Shown: positions 1 to 8,626, numbered from the stretch's first letter. The stretch: DNA of 30,584 nt from Ignavibacteria bacterium UBA2333 (GCA_002344895.1 DDUR01000009.1:1-30584), one strand, 5' to 3'. The notes: a model not told the origin generated them from the sequence alone. Program-made: numbers and translations.

Positions 1-84
1 ATAAATCCTGAGTCAAAAGGTGCCGGGGACCTTTAGGCCCCCGGCACCTTCGTTCCGGCACCTTCGTTCGGTCTTCGTTCGGTC
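1..84. repeat. Left-edge dispersed repeat with GC hairpin
   Basis: Positions 17-50 form a near-perfect palindrome: a 12-bp stem (17-28 with 39-50) and a 10-nt centre. It is preceded by the flank ATAAATCCTGAGTCAAAA, which recurs twice at the right edge of the window. On the minus strand the stem is followed by TTTT, so it resembles a leftward-reading intrinsic terminator. To its right lie two small tandem repeats: CCGGCACCTTCGTT twice (41-54, 55-68) and TTCGTTCGGTC twice (63-73, 74-84). No gene is supported here. The repeat is seen directly; its role as terminator or dispersed element is inferred. Confidence 0.85.
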
Positions 85-221
85 GCAATACCTTCAATCG
101 GCACCGCCGGACCTCCTACGTTCAAACCACCACCCCCGTTTCAGTCAGATTTCTCTTCCGGACCTCGGAAAACTTCGTATTATCGTTTGTCACGTACATC
201 ATCATTATGAAGGAGGAGACC

Positions 222-2750
222 ATGAAACGGTTCCTTTCCCTTGTTTGCATCTCCCTGATGCTGGGGTCGGCAATATCATTCGCCCAGACCCGGATCGACC
301 TCGAAGCCTATGAGGCATACAAAGAGGCTCGCGCCGAAATGACTACCCAGGCTCTTCTTGAAGAGTTTCCCGCAGGGAGATTCGTTTCCTCCGTGCCGAC
401 AGACCCTATGCAGGCTGACTTTTTTGATGCAATCCGCACAAAGTATACTCTTACGAATGGTGAGATTGGATTGTTGTCAAAGAATAGTTTTATGGTATCT
501 GAACGGCTTACGTTCGATGATTACTTCGAAGCGTACTACGACTCTTATACAAAGGATCTTCCCCTTTACATTTCGTCGGACGCGCTCCTGCATGCCTACC
601 ACCGAACCTATTCCAACGTCCTGAAGGACATCGAAAAGATTGCTCTGCATGCGGCCATTAGCAAAGCACTTGATAGAATTCACGAGGTTATTCTTGCTGA
701 GGACAATCTGGAGCGACAAGGACTTGCCGTCGAGTCGCGCAATGATGTCGACGTCTACGTAGCCGTCGCACGTGCCCTCATTCGAGGGTTAGAAGAAACG
801 TCTCCAGTGAAAGGGGCTAATAAGGGGCTTGCTGACTCAGCGCTTAAACTCGTACTCGCAGAGCAACCATCGATGCTGACGGCGTTTACAGTCTTGCCTC
901 GCACGATCGACTTCAGCCAGATGAAACCCCGCGGCCACTATGCCGGTGACGATGATCTCGAACGGTACTTCCGCACCTTGATGTGGATTGGCCGGATCGA
1001 AATCGTCGTTACGCCTCCACAAAACGTAAATCCACCAATGCCACCGTCAGATGTTCTCCGTCAGAATGCGATGGCCATTGACCTTGCTCGACTAATGCAG
1101 AAGAGTGGAGCTGATACTATTTTTAACAAAATAGACAATGTTCTGATGCGGTTTGTTGGTGAACAGGATAACATCACAACTGCCCGACTTGTCGAAATCG
1201 TTGTGACAGGAAATCTGACACCCGAGTCCGTAGGCGACTCCGTGATTCAGAAGAAATTTCAGGATGATGTTATAGCAGCTGGCGGTGGCCAACAGATTCT
1301 ATCCCAAATCCTCACATCAACCGGCAAGATTGTTCCACCTGCCTCCTTTATGCCACTGGGTCAGCGATTTATCTTTGATTCGTTTATCCTCGGCAACGTC
1401 GTGTTCGATAAAACACGAAACAAACGAATGATGCCAAATCCGCTTGATGCTTTGTTTGTACTCGGTAACGATGCAACCGCTCAGCTCCTGATACCAGAAA
1501 TCGATAATTATAAGTATGCAGAAAATCTGGCTGCATTACGATTTCTGACAAACACGTTCGATGACTCCTATTGGTCCACGTCACTCTATGCATCGTGGTT
1601 AGGAGCCATTCGTGATCTAAACCCTCCATCTGACCGTTCTTCTCTTCCGCGCTTTATGCAGACAGCTGCCTGGTGGCAGAAGACCATCAACACACAGCTT
1701 ACATCGTGGGCAGAACTGCGTCATGACAATCTCCTGTACGGTAAACAATCGTATACAGGTGGGGTAGGTTGTTTCTATCCAAAGGGATTTGTAGAGCCAG
1801 TTCCAGCCTTGTATCGACGAATTGCAACGTCTGCCGAGCAGTTCGCAGATGCACTCCAAAGTGTTGAAGATGTAGACCCTTCTGGCCCCCTTAAGGTCCA
1901 TGTCACTTCGATGCGTACTTCTCTTGCTCACACCACGCGAATCAACAAGCTCTTAACTGAGATATCTGAGAAGGAGCTTCGTAACGTGGCACTTACCAGT
2001 GAAGAAACCGCTCTTATCGACACGTGGATTGCGTTTAAGGATCCGATCGGTGGAGGATGCGTAGCTACGTACAACGGTGAGTACCCAAAACTTCTTTATG
2101 GCGTCTCAAGCGAGATGGGACCGAGAGATCCGAACTTTATCGTTGCTGATGTACACACACAGCCTACAGACGAACGTGGGAATGATGTCGGGAAAGTTCT
2201 GCACGTAGGTACGGGAAAGATCAACATGGCTGCCGTGATTGCCGAAGACGCATCCGATGGTTGCGCTGTTGCCTACGTTGGACCCGTCGGCAGTTACTAT
2301 GAGTCCGTTACCGAGAAGTACGAACGCCTGACAGATCAGGATTGGGCTGCCACCATCAAGGATTCTAAACACAGTCGTCCTCAGTGGACATGGCTCTACC
2401 TGGCAGATACCGGTGGCGCTCGTCGTGATGAGGATGCCATGAGTCTGTTAACGTCCGTTTCAGATCAACTGCTCACGGTCGGTTCGCTCTCAGTAGCACC
2501 AAATCCCAGCAGCGGATCCGTGTTGATTACCGTTCCCGCTGAGTTTCACGCAACAGGCGGTTATGTAACCATATCCGATGTTCAAGGTCGGATACTTCAA
2601 CGGATGGACATTCCTTCGTTTGCGGCATTACCGACAGTAGAATGGACAGGCACGGATGCTACAGGAAACGGCGTCCCAAGTGGACAGTACGTTATCACGA
2701 TTGTCTCGCAACAGGGCACACGTTCCCAGACCGTGGCCATCCGTCGGTAA
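222..2750 (+). CDS. Secreted DUF3160 protein with T9SS type A sorting domain (copy 1)
   Basis: The product has 842 residues. The chosen ATG at 222 follows a strong AGGAGG (211-216) and starts a classical signal peptide (KRF, hydrophobic core, ending near SFAQ). A start at 207 would swallow this ribosome site. The body matches the uncharacterised DUF3160 family, with landmarks such as ISSDALLHAYH, FYPKGFVEPVPALYRR and VADVHTQPTDE. Residues about 755-842 form a sorting domain (SVAPNPSSGS, VTISDVQGRIL, SGQYVITI), so the protein is probably exported across the outer membrane by T9SS and anchored or released at the surface. No catalytic function is known to me for this family. The next gene is a full-length paralogue in tandem. 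Confidence 0.85.
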   Translation: MKRFLSLVCISLMLGSAISFAQTRIDLEAYEAYKEARAEMTTQALLEEFPAGRFVSSVPTDPMQADFFDAIRTKYTLTNGEIGLLSKNSFMVSERLTFDDYFEAYYDSYTKDLPLYISSDALLHAYHRTYSNVLKDIEKIALHAAISKALDRIHEVILAEDNLERQGLAVESRNDVDVYVAVARALIRGLEETSPVKGANKGLADSALKLVLAEQPSMLTAFTVLPRTIDFSQMKPRGHYAGDDDLERYFRTLMWIGRIEIVVTPPQNVNPPMPPSDVLRQNAMAIDLARLMQKSGADTIFNKIDNVLMRFVGEQDNITTARLVEIVVTGNLTPESVGDSVIQKKFQDDVIAAGGGQQILSQILTSTGKIVPPASFMPLGQRFIFDSFILGNVVFDKTRNKRMMPNPLDALFVLGNDATAQLLIPEIDNYKYAENLAALRFLTNTFDDSYWSTSLYASWLGAIRDLNPPSDRSSLPRFMQTAAWWQKTINTQLTSWAELRHDNLLYGKQSYTGGVGCFYPKGFVEPVPALYRRIATSAEQFADALQSVEDVDPSGPLKVHVTSMRTSLAHTTRINKLLTEISEKELRNVALTSEETALIDTWIAFKDPIGGGCVATYNGEYPKLLYGVSSEMGPRDPNFIVADVHTQPTDERGNDVGKVLHVGTGKINMAAVIAEDASDGCAVAYVGPVGSYYESVTEKYERLTDQDWAATIKDSKHSRPQWTWLYLADTGGARRDEDAMSLLTSVSDQLLTVGSLSVAPNPSSGSVLITVPAEFHATGGYVTISDVQGRILQRMDIPSFAALPTVEWTGTDATGNGVPSGQYVITIVSQQGTRSQTVAIRR

Positions 2751-2765
2751 CGGCTGTTGATATAG

Positions 2766-2854
2766 GGATTGTTGAGAAAGAGATTGTCGAGCAAGAGATT
2801 GTTGAGAAAATGAGTGTTGACGATGTGCCGGTGTCTACAATGACGCCGGCACAT
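2766..2854 (+). repeat. 15-bp triplicate and 13-bp hairpin between the DUF3160 copies
   Basis: Directly after the first DUF3160 gene there are three 15-bp tandem units (2766-2780, 2781-2795, 2796-2810) of the pattern AGATTGTTGAGAAAG with a few differences. They are followed by an inverted repeat of 13 bp (2823-2835 with 2842-2854, one G-U pair, 6-nt loop). The hairpin lacks a T-tract, so it is at best a weak terminator or an mRNA-stabilising stem. Confidence 0.6.
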
Positions 2855-2929
2855 ACGTCCACCACTCAATGGTTCTGAAACATGACTACGCAGGCCTGGT
2901 TAATGCACATGTAGTTCTCCGAGGTGGTT

Positions 2930-5461
2930 ATGGGAAGAGTTGTGATCCTGATTGTTGTGGTCGTTCTCTGTTGTACGACGTCCACCGCCCAACGTCGAAT
3001 TGATCTTGACGCATACGAAGACTATAAGAAGTCTCGAAAAGGTATGACAACGGATGGCCTGTTACAGGAATATCCGGCCGGAAAGTTTGCCTCCGCCATG
3101 CCGACAAATCCCATGGACGCTGACTTCTTTGATGCGATTCGTACGACGTATTCACTCACTCCTGGTGAAATCGGCCTGTTATCGAAGAATAGTTTTATGG
3201 TGTCCGAACGCCTCTCGTTCGACAACTATTTCCGAGCGTATCATGATGTATACGTGAATGACCTTCCGGTATACATTTCGTCTGATGCTTTACTTCATGC
3301 TTTTCACCGCACGTACTCGAATGCTCTGAGGGAAATTGAGAGGACTGCACTTCGTACGGCCATCCGCAGTGCTCTTGATAGTATTCACGCAACAATTCTC
3401 AAAGAGGACAATCTTGAACGTCAAGGCCTCTCGATCCAGGCGCGCCGTGATGTAGACGTTTACATCGCCGTCGCTCAAGCCCTCGTACGGGGTTTAAAAG
3501 AAACATCTCCAGCGAATGGGGCTAATAAGGGGCTTGCTGACTCGGTACTCCAGCTTGTGCTCGAAGGCCGTCCAGCAGAGCTTACGGCATTTACAAAGAA
3601 ACCTCGCCTCTTCGACTTCAGTCAGATGGAGCCACGAGGATACTACTCAAGAGACACTACATTACAACGATACTTCCGCACGATGATGTGGATTGGACGT
3701 ATCGAAATGGTTATCACTCCTCCGCAGAACGTGAATTCACCTATGTCGTCGTCAGATGTTCTCCGACAGAATGCGATGGCTATTGATCTCGCTAGACTCA
3801 TTCAGAAGTGCAGAGCCGATACAAACATCAGTAAAGTAGATAACTTTCTGACGATGTTTATTGGTGAACAGGACAACATCACAACACAACGACTGATCGA
3901 CATCATAGATTCAGGGAATCTTACCCCAGAGTCTGTCAGCGACACTGCTGTTCAAAGACAATTTCAGGAGGCCGTTGTAGCAGCCGGTGGTGGTCAGCAA
4001 ATCCTGTCACAGTTACTTGGATCTGGTGATACGGTTGTTATCCCCTCAGCCGCCTTTATGCCGCTTGGCCAACGGTTCATTTTTGATTCGTATATCCTCG
4101 GTAACGTCGTGTTTGATAAAACGCGAAGTAAACGAATGATGCCAAGTCCGCTTGATGCATTGTTTGTTCTTGGTAACGATGCAACCGCCCATCTTCTGAT
4201 ACCAGAAATCGACAGGTATCAGTATGCAGAGAATCTGGCCGCTTTACGCTATCTGACAAATACATTCGACGACTCATTCTGGACATCGTCACTGTATACG
4301 TCGTGGTTAGGTTCCATCCGTGATCTGAACCCACCGGCTGATCGTTCTACATTACCGCGCTTTATGCGGACGGCAGCCTGGTGGCAGAAGACCATCAACA
4401 CGCAGCTTACATCGTGGGCTGAGTTACGTCACGACAACATCCTCGTTGGTAAGCAGTCCCACACCGTCATGGCGATTTCATGTTTTTATCCGAAGGGATT
4501 TGTTGAGCCAGTTCCAGCACTGTATCGACGTCTTGCATCAGCAGCAGCTCAGTTCTCAGAGGTCGTGAGAAGTCTTGAAGGGCAGCACAGGCCTGACACG
4601 ATTACTTCCGTGCTGCGGGCCATTCAAAAGTCACTTGCGAATTCGTTCTACGTTAATAGCCTCCTGGCAGAAATCTCCGAGAAAGAGCTTCGAGGTATAG
4701 CTCTAACCAGTGAAGAATCTACTCTCATTGACACCTGGATTATTAACAAGGAACCGATTCGCGGAGGTTGTGCTACGCATTACAATGGGAGATACTCAGG
4801 ACTCCTGTACGGAGTCTCAACCGAAATGGTAGTGCGACCTCCAGACTTCATCGTTGCTGATGTACACACTCAGCCTACAGACGAGGAAGGATACGACGTG
4901 GGTAAGATTCTACATGTTGGTACGGGAAGGATCAACATGGCTGCCGTGATTGCCGAAGACGCATCCGATGGTTGCGCTGTTGCCTACGTTGGACCCGTCG
5001 GCAGTTACTATGAGTCCGTTACCGAGAAGTACGAACGCCTGACAGATCAGGATTGGGCTGCCACCATCAGGGATTCTAAACACAGTCGTCCTCAGTGGAC
5101 ATGGCTCTATCTGGCAGATACCGCTGGCCTTCGTCGAGATTCAGATGCCATGAGTCTGTTAACGTCCGTCTCGGAGGAACAGATCACTGTCGGTTCGCTC
5201 TCAGTAGCACCAAATCCCAGCAGCGGATCTATGTTGATTACCGTTCCCGCTGAGCTTCACGCTACAGGCGGTTATGTAACCATATCCGACGTTCAAGGTC
5301 GGATACTTCAACGGATGGACATTCCTTCGTTTGCGGCATTACCGACAGTAGAATGGACAGGCACGGATGCTACAGGAAACAGTGTCTCAAGTGGACAGTA
5401 CGTTATCACGATTGTCTCGCAACAGGGCACACGTTCCCAGACCGTGGCCATCCGTCGGTAA
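2930..5461 (+). CDS. Secreted DUF3160 protein with T9SS type A sorting domain (copy 2)
   Basis: The product has 843 residues and is a tandem paralogue of the preceding gene along its whole length. The ATG at 2930 lies 5 bases after GAGG (2921-2924) and begins a signal peptide (GRVVILIVVVV core, end near STAQ). An in-frame GTG at 2924 is possible but sits on the ribosome site. DUF3160 landmarks are the same (ISSDALLHAFH, FYPKGFVEPVPALYRR, VADVHTQPTDE), and the C-terminus is a T9SS type A domain from SVAPNPSSGS. The 3' portion is almost identical in DNA to copy 1 while the rest has diverged, which points to gene conversion. It ends 13 bp from the convergent DUF4328 gene, with no clear terminator between them. 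Confidence 0.85.
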   Translation: MGRVVILIVVVVLCCTTSTAQRRIDLDAYEDYKKSRKGMTTDGLLQEYPAGKFASAMPTNPMDADFFDAIRTTYSLTPGEIGLLSKNSFMVSERLSFDNYFRAYHDVYVNDLPVYISSDALLHAFHRTYSNALREIERTALRTAIRSALDSIHATILKEDNLERQGLSIQARRDVDVYIAVAQALVRGLKETSPANGANKGLADSVLQLVLEGRPAELTAFTKKPRLFDFSQMEPRGYYSRDTTLQRYFRTMMWIGRIEMVITPPQNVNSPMSSSDVLRQNAMAIDLARLIQKCRADTNISKVDNFLTMFIGEQDNITTQRLIDIIDSGNLTPESVSDTAVQRQFQEAVVAAGGGQQILSQLLGSGDTVVIPSAAFMPLGQRFIFDSYILGNVVFDKTRSKRMMPSPLDALFVLGNDATAHLLIPEIDRYQYAENLAALRYLTNTFDDSFWTSSLYTSWLGSIRDLNPPADRSTLPRFMRTAAWWQKTINTQLTSWAELRHDNILVGKQSHTVMAISCFYPKGFVEPVPALYRRLASAAAQFSEVVRSLEGQHRPDTITSVLRAIQKSLANSFYVNSLLAEISEKELRGIALTSEESTLIDTWIINKEPIRGGCATHYNGRYSGLLYGVSTEMVVRPPDFIVADVHTQPTDEEGYDVGKILHVGTGRINMAAVIAEDASDGCAVAYVGPVGSYYESVTEKYERLTDQDWAATIRDSKHSRPQWTWLYLADTAGLRRDSDAMSLLTSVSEEQITVGSLSVAPNPSSGSMLITVPAELHATGGYVTISDVQGRILQRMDIPSFAALPTVEWTGTDATGNSVSSGQYVITIVSQQGTRSQTVAIRR

Positions 5462-5474
5462 CAGTGAGTACAAC

Positions 5475-6179
5475 TTACGAGTTCAGTTTTGCGCCTTGGG
5501 AGACAAGTCGATGCTGGTTCCTACTAATGGTGATGACAAGCATAAGAACGACTGCTCCAAGTAGGATGCTGACGACATCAGACGCTATATTCATGTTGTT
5601 TGCGAACATCAACTCATCAATTGTTTCTGACTTCAGGAGAAGCCGTAGTGCTACTTGATCAAGACCTAATGAAACAAGAAAAATAGTCCACCACACGATT
5701 AACAACGGGCTCCCATTGATTGTTTCCCATGATCTCGGATTGATACTAGCCTTATAAATCTCACGCATTGCCTGGTACGGCTTAAATACACTAAGAATCG
5801 GAACGAAGTAATAGCCAATTGAGAGAAGTGGTGTAAACTTCAAGCCTTCAGCTCCAAATCCTCTAACATTGAGGTGAGCTCTACGTTTCCATACCAGAAA
5901 CGTTATCATCGTTGTGAGAGTAACGACCAATTGGACCATTCCAAAGAGAAACGTTGTAAACTGGTGCGATTGCAACTCATCAAGTGTTAAACCTGAACTC
6001 TGAAGAATCGTATTCTCCATCGATGTAAGTACAATGGAAACTGCAATACATCCAATCCACAACGAGAGTAACAGCCTGAGCATAAACGTCAGACGACTAG
6101 GATCGATGCTATAGACATATCTCTCAGCTATTGGAAGAGATGCCTCATCATTGTTCTCTGGAGTAGTCAGCTCAGACAT
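5475..6179 (-). CDS. DUF4328 family inner-membrane protein
   Basis: The product has 234 residues. The ATG at 6179 follows AAGGTG at good spacing. Five hydrophobic stretches are visible (about 32-53, 76-97, 115-132, 158-172, 201-219). The run YYFVPILSVFKPYQAMREIY (123-142), the preceding KRRAHLNVRGFGAEGL and the later IVWW are characteristic of DUF4328, a family of bacterial integral-membrane proteins of unknown function. The N-terminal 25 residues are acidic and probably cytoplasmic. The gene stands alone and converges on the DUF3160 pair. Family assignment is from motif recall; the function is unknown. Confidence 0.8.
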   Translation of the reverse strand: MSELTTPENNDEASLPIAERYVYSIDPSRLTFMLRLLLSLWIGCIAVSIVLTSMENTILQSSGLTLDELQSHQFTTFLFGMVQLVVTLTTMITFLVWKRRAHLNVRGFGAEGLKFTPLLSIGYYFVPILSVFKPYQAMREIYKASINPRSWETINGSPLLIVWWTIFLVSLGLDQVALRLLLKSETIDELMFANNMNIASDVVSILLGAVVLMLVITISRNQHRLVSQGAKLNS

Positions 6180-6614
6180 TTTTACACCTTGTATGTATAC
6201 GGATTACGCAGCAAGGTAATTATTAATCTTCAAAAGTGACGTTGTGTTTGGGTCTTGGTTGACACCCCGCGGATGGACTGAGTACAGGACGAAGGTACTA
6301 CCTCGGCCACCTGAAGACACGAGGCTTGAAGCCGACTCAGAATCGGCCCTTCATCACACACTAACAGATGGTATTACAGCATAACACCTCGCGTACTTCT
6401 ACAACTATCTTCTATCCCTTTATTTTTCATACTGTTACAGCCCGCCTCCTGGTCCATTATGCCCCTTTACCAGCCCCTTGTCCACGTCATCCCCGTCATT
6501 AGTAATACGGGTTTTGCCCTTGTTGATTCGGAATTAGTTTTTTAGTGCGTACATTTCGGCTCCGAAGCGCTCTGCTTCGGCATCTCGTTCAGTATACTTC
6601 TTGAGGTCGTCGAC
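6180..6614. other. 435-bp gene-free stretch
   Basis: This divergent intergenic region lies between the DUF4328 gene and the small T9SS cargo gene. I see no supported ORF. It holds the leader of the DUF4328 gene (AAGGTG ribosome site just above 6179), a C-rich patch (6461-6477) related to a motif found elsewhere in the window, an A/T-rich block (6525-6545) that may be promoter DNA, and a perfect 7-bp hairpin CCGAAGC/GCTTCGG (6562-6580) about 35 bp before the next start. No convincing RNA gene could be assigned. Confidence 0.5.
6562..6580 (+). promoter_or_regulatory. 5'-leader hairpin of the small T9SS cargo gene
   Basis: A perfect 7-bp stem (6562-6568 with 6574-6580) with a 5-nt loop lies 34 bp upstream of the ATG at 6615 and just after an A/T-rich tract. 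It may be an mRNA leader stem. No T-tract follows, so it is not a standard terminator. The role is inferred. Confidence 0.4.
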
Positions 6615-7100
6615 ATGTTGAGTCGACTTTTCACAATCGCTCTCATTCTTATCCTGGCATCAGCTGCGGCACTTTCGCAGATGACTGGGGCGTCCCTTAC
6701 AATGTCCAGCCTTCAATTGGCACTTCGACATCATGGGCCGTTACACATTCAAGGTATCGGAGTTGTTCAACTTGGCTCCACGGCTCGAGGCGGCATAGAA
6801 GCAAGTGGCAACAGTCAGTCACGTCCTGCGACGATGAACGTTGCACCGAATCCGGCGAATACGTTTACGGTTCTGACGTTTGATATCCCTACACCCGAAC
6901 CACGCATTACTGTTGACATTTCTGACGCGAATGGATTGATTGTCCGTACACTGACAGCAGACAATGTTGCTTCCGGAACGTCGACAATTCGTTGGGACCT
7001 CCGTGATAATGCTGGTACACTCGTGAATTCCGGCACGTACTATGCCACGGCATCGACACCGAATTTCACACTCACACAGAAGATTGTCGTACAGCGCTAA
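6615..7100 (+). CDS. Small secreted protein, almost entirely a T9SS sorting domain
   Basis: The product has 161 residues. The ATG at 6615 follows GAGG (6603-6606) and starts a signal peptide (LSRLFTIALILILASAAALSQ). Only about 50 residues separate the signal peptide from the sorting domain, which begins near residue 74 (MNVAPNPANTF) and continues with VDISDANGLIVR and NSGTYYATA to the end. The middle segment has no recognisable domain. The protein is probably surface-delivered by T9SS but carries almost no cargo. It could be a reduced remnant of a larger cargo gene or a small structural surface protein. A terminator follows at 7162-7189. Confidence 0.8.
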   Translation: MLSRLFTIALILILASAAALSQMTGASLTMSSLQLALRHHGPLHIQGIGVVQLGSTARGGIEASGNSQSRPATMNVAPNPANTFTVLTFDIPTPEPRITVDISDANGLIVRTLTADNVASGTSTIRWDLRDNAGTLVNSGTYYATASTPNFTLTQKIVVQR

Positions 7101-7128
7101 CGAGTACTACTGTTGTGTGTGACGTTGA

Positions 7129-8262
7129 ATGAGAAGGTGTAATCCAACAACAAGAGATTCAAAAAGGGCGGCCTCAAAGCCGCCCTTTTCCATTTGTACT
7201 CATTATATCTGTCTGTTAGCCATCATTTGTTGTCTTTCCTGTGCATCGACGACATCAACCGATGTACCAGGACTACGAGAAACAGTTGAAAAGTTTCAAA
7301 AGGACCACGGACTTCCTGGAATTATTGTCTACGACTCTTTTGGTGTGGGTGATACCGTTGCTGTTGCCGACGACGGACGCGCCGGGATTACGGATTCAGT
7401 GCTGTTTCAGCACGTGAGAATTGCCAGTATCACCAAAACAATAACTACAACGGCAGCACTGCTGCTTGTCAAGTCAGGTCACCTACAACTCAACAAACCA
7501 ATAGCTGACTACCTGCAAGGTAGAGCCGCCTACGACTCGATCACCATCGGTATGTTGTGCGCAAATGCCTCCGGAATAGGTGAGTATTTTGAACACCCGG
7601 CGTTTCAAGAACAACTCGACAATGACCCGTTACATCAATGGTCGGATGAAGAACTGATCCAGATGGGGTTTGATCGTCCTCGATTGTTTGCACCTGGCAC
7701 GTCGAAGTCGTATTCAAATACAAACTATGTCCTGCTGGGGAAGCTCATTGAGGTCGTAACGGGCATGAGTCTGCAGGACTTTTTCCAGCAGAAAATCTTT
7801 GAGCCGCTCGGGATGCGTAACTCATACTATCCCGCTGATAATGAAGGACATTTGCGACAGCCACGTGCGCGTGGATGGTTCAAGCGTAATGGCACGTTAT
7901 CCGAAGTACAAGAGTTTTCACCGACAATCGCTCAGGGAGCGGGCGCAGTGATATCAACACTTCACGACCTCATCATCTGGAGTCGGGAAGTTGTCGACGG
8001 ATCACTCATTGGTACAGATCTTCAGAGCCAACGACTTACAACGTCACCGATGCCACCGAACAACACACTTGGTGTTGAGTATGGCCTTGGTGTAAGCAAG
8101 TTTAGAGGTTGGATTGGACATAACGGTGCGTTTCCTGGTTTCCAGCTCACGATGTATCGGCACCCAGTATCACTACGAACCGTCATCATCATAGTACCGC
8201 TGTACGATGACGACATGCCACATTATGGCGATACGTTCTTCCTGGAATACATTAAACCATAA
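7129..8262 (+). CDS. Serine hydrolase (class C beta-lactamase/PBP family), probable lipoprotein
   Basis: The product has up to 377 residues. All three active-site motifs of the family are present: SITK (S100-K103), YSN (195-197) and HNG (331-333, replacing KTG), plus FEPLGMRNSYY typical of the clan. Members are periplasmic or surface D-Ala-D-Ala peptidases, esterases or amidases; the substrate cannot be told. A hydrophobic segment ending CLSC-AS near residues 35-38 looks like a lipoprotein signal. The start is uncertain. The only in-frame ATG is 7129, without a clear ribosome site, and the first coding codons overlap a perfect terminator hairpin (7162-7189). No later in-frame ATG precedes the lipobox, so a rare start such as ATT at 7192 cannot be excluded. 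It converges on the zinc-ribbon gene. Confidence 0.85.
   Translation: MRRCNPTTRDSKRAASKPPFSICTHYICLLAIICCLSCASTTSTDVPGLRETVEKFQKDHGLPGIIVYDSFGVGDTVAVADDGRAGITDSVLFQHVRIASITKTITTTAALLLVKSGHLQLNKPIADYLQGRAAYDSITIGMLCANASGIGEYFEHPAFQEQLDNDPLHQWSDEELIQMGFDRPRLFAPGTSKSYSNTNYVLLGKLIEVVTGMSLQDFFQQKIFEPLGMRNSYYPADNEGHLRQPRARGWFKRNGTLSEVQEFSPTIAQGAGAVISTLHDLIIWSREVVDGSLIGTDLQSQRLTTSPMPPNNTLGVEYGLGVSKFRGWIGHNGAFPGFQLTMYRHPVSLRTVIIIVPLYDDDMPHYGDTFFLEYIKP
7162..7189 (+). terminator. Perfect 11-bp intrinsic terminator
   Basis: AAAAGGGCGGC (7162-7172), a 6-nt loop, then GCCGCCCTTTT (7179-7189): an 11-bp perfect stem with A-tract and T-tract, potentially working in both directions. It suits the end of the small T9SS cargo gene (stop at 7100), but it lies inside the 5' end of the longest reading of the serine hydrolase gene. 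Confidence 0.8.
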
Positions 8263-8323
8263 CGAGATTCATTCATCTGCGAGTAACCGTGTATCGGGCA
8301 TTACTCTCAATCTCAACCAGGTG

Positions 8324-8626
8324 TTACGCTCGACGCAAACTCTCTGCCTCGTGTAATGAACTCTCGAGCTGCGCAAGAGCAGCCAATGCACCGCGTGATT
8401 GTTGCATGTCAACCTCCAGAACGAGGTGACAGTTTGTGCAGGCAACGGCACCAACATGAAGCAGGTCTGACATTGTTACTGAGATGTGCGACCCGCATTC
8501 TGGACACGTAAGACCTGGATTACGTGAGACTTCAACTTCTGGTACAGGCTCGGGCTCTGGTTTACGAAGTACAACTCGGCTAAACCAGTTTCTGATCGCT
8601 GTAACAATTCGTTGCAGAACACTCAT
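8324..8626 (-). CDS. Small zinc-ribbon protein, last gene of the DUF2589 operon
   Basis: The product has 100 residues. Two CxxC pairs (C41/C44 CPEC and C63/C66 CTNC, 18 residues apart) form a probable zinc ribbon. A proline/glutamate-rich stretch (KPEPEPVPEVEV) precedes it, and the N-terminus is amphipathic and basic (LQRIVTAIRNWFSRVVL). The C-terminal 25 residues look helical. The ATG overlaps the stop of the upstream DUF2589-like gene by 4 bp (ATGA), implying translational coupling. Zinc ribbons can bind nucleic acid or protein; which applies here is unknown. Confidence 0.75.
   Translation of the reverse strand: MSVLQRIVTAIRNWFSRVVLRKPEPEPVPEVEVSRNPGLTCPECGSHISVTMSDLLHVGAVACTNCHLVLEVDMQQSRGALAALAQLESSLHEAESLRRA

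Noticed and set aside
20..313. 97-codon ORF starting in the left-edge repeat
   Set aside because: It is built from palindromic and tandem repeat sequence and runs into the first DUF3160 gene in another frame; no domain or ribosome site supports it.
2642..2878. ORF with five-residue repeats (IVEKE, IVEQE, IVEKM) across the first DUF3160 stop
   Set aside because: The repeats are the translation of the 15-bp tandem DNA units; the ORF starts inside the sorting domain in the wrong frame.
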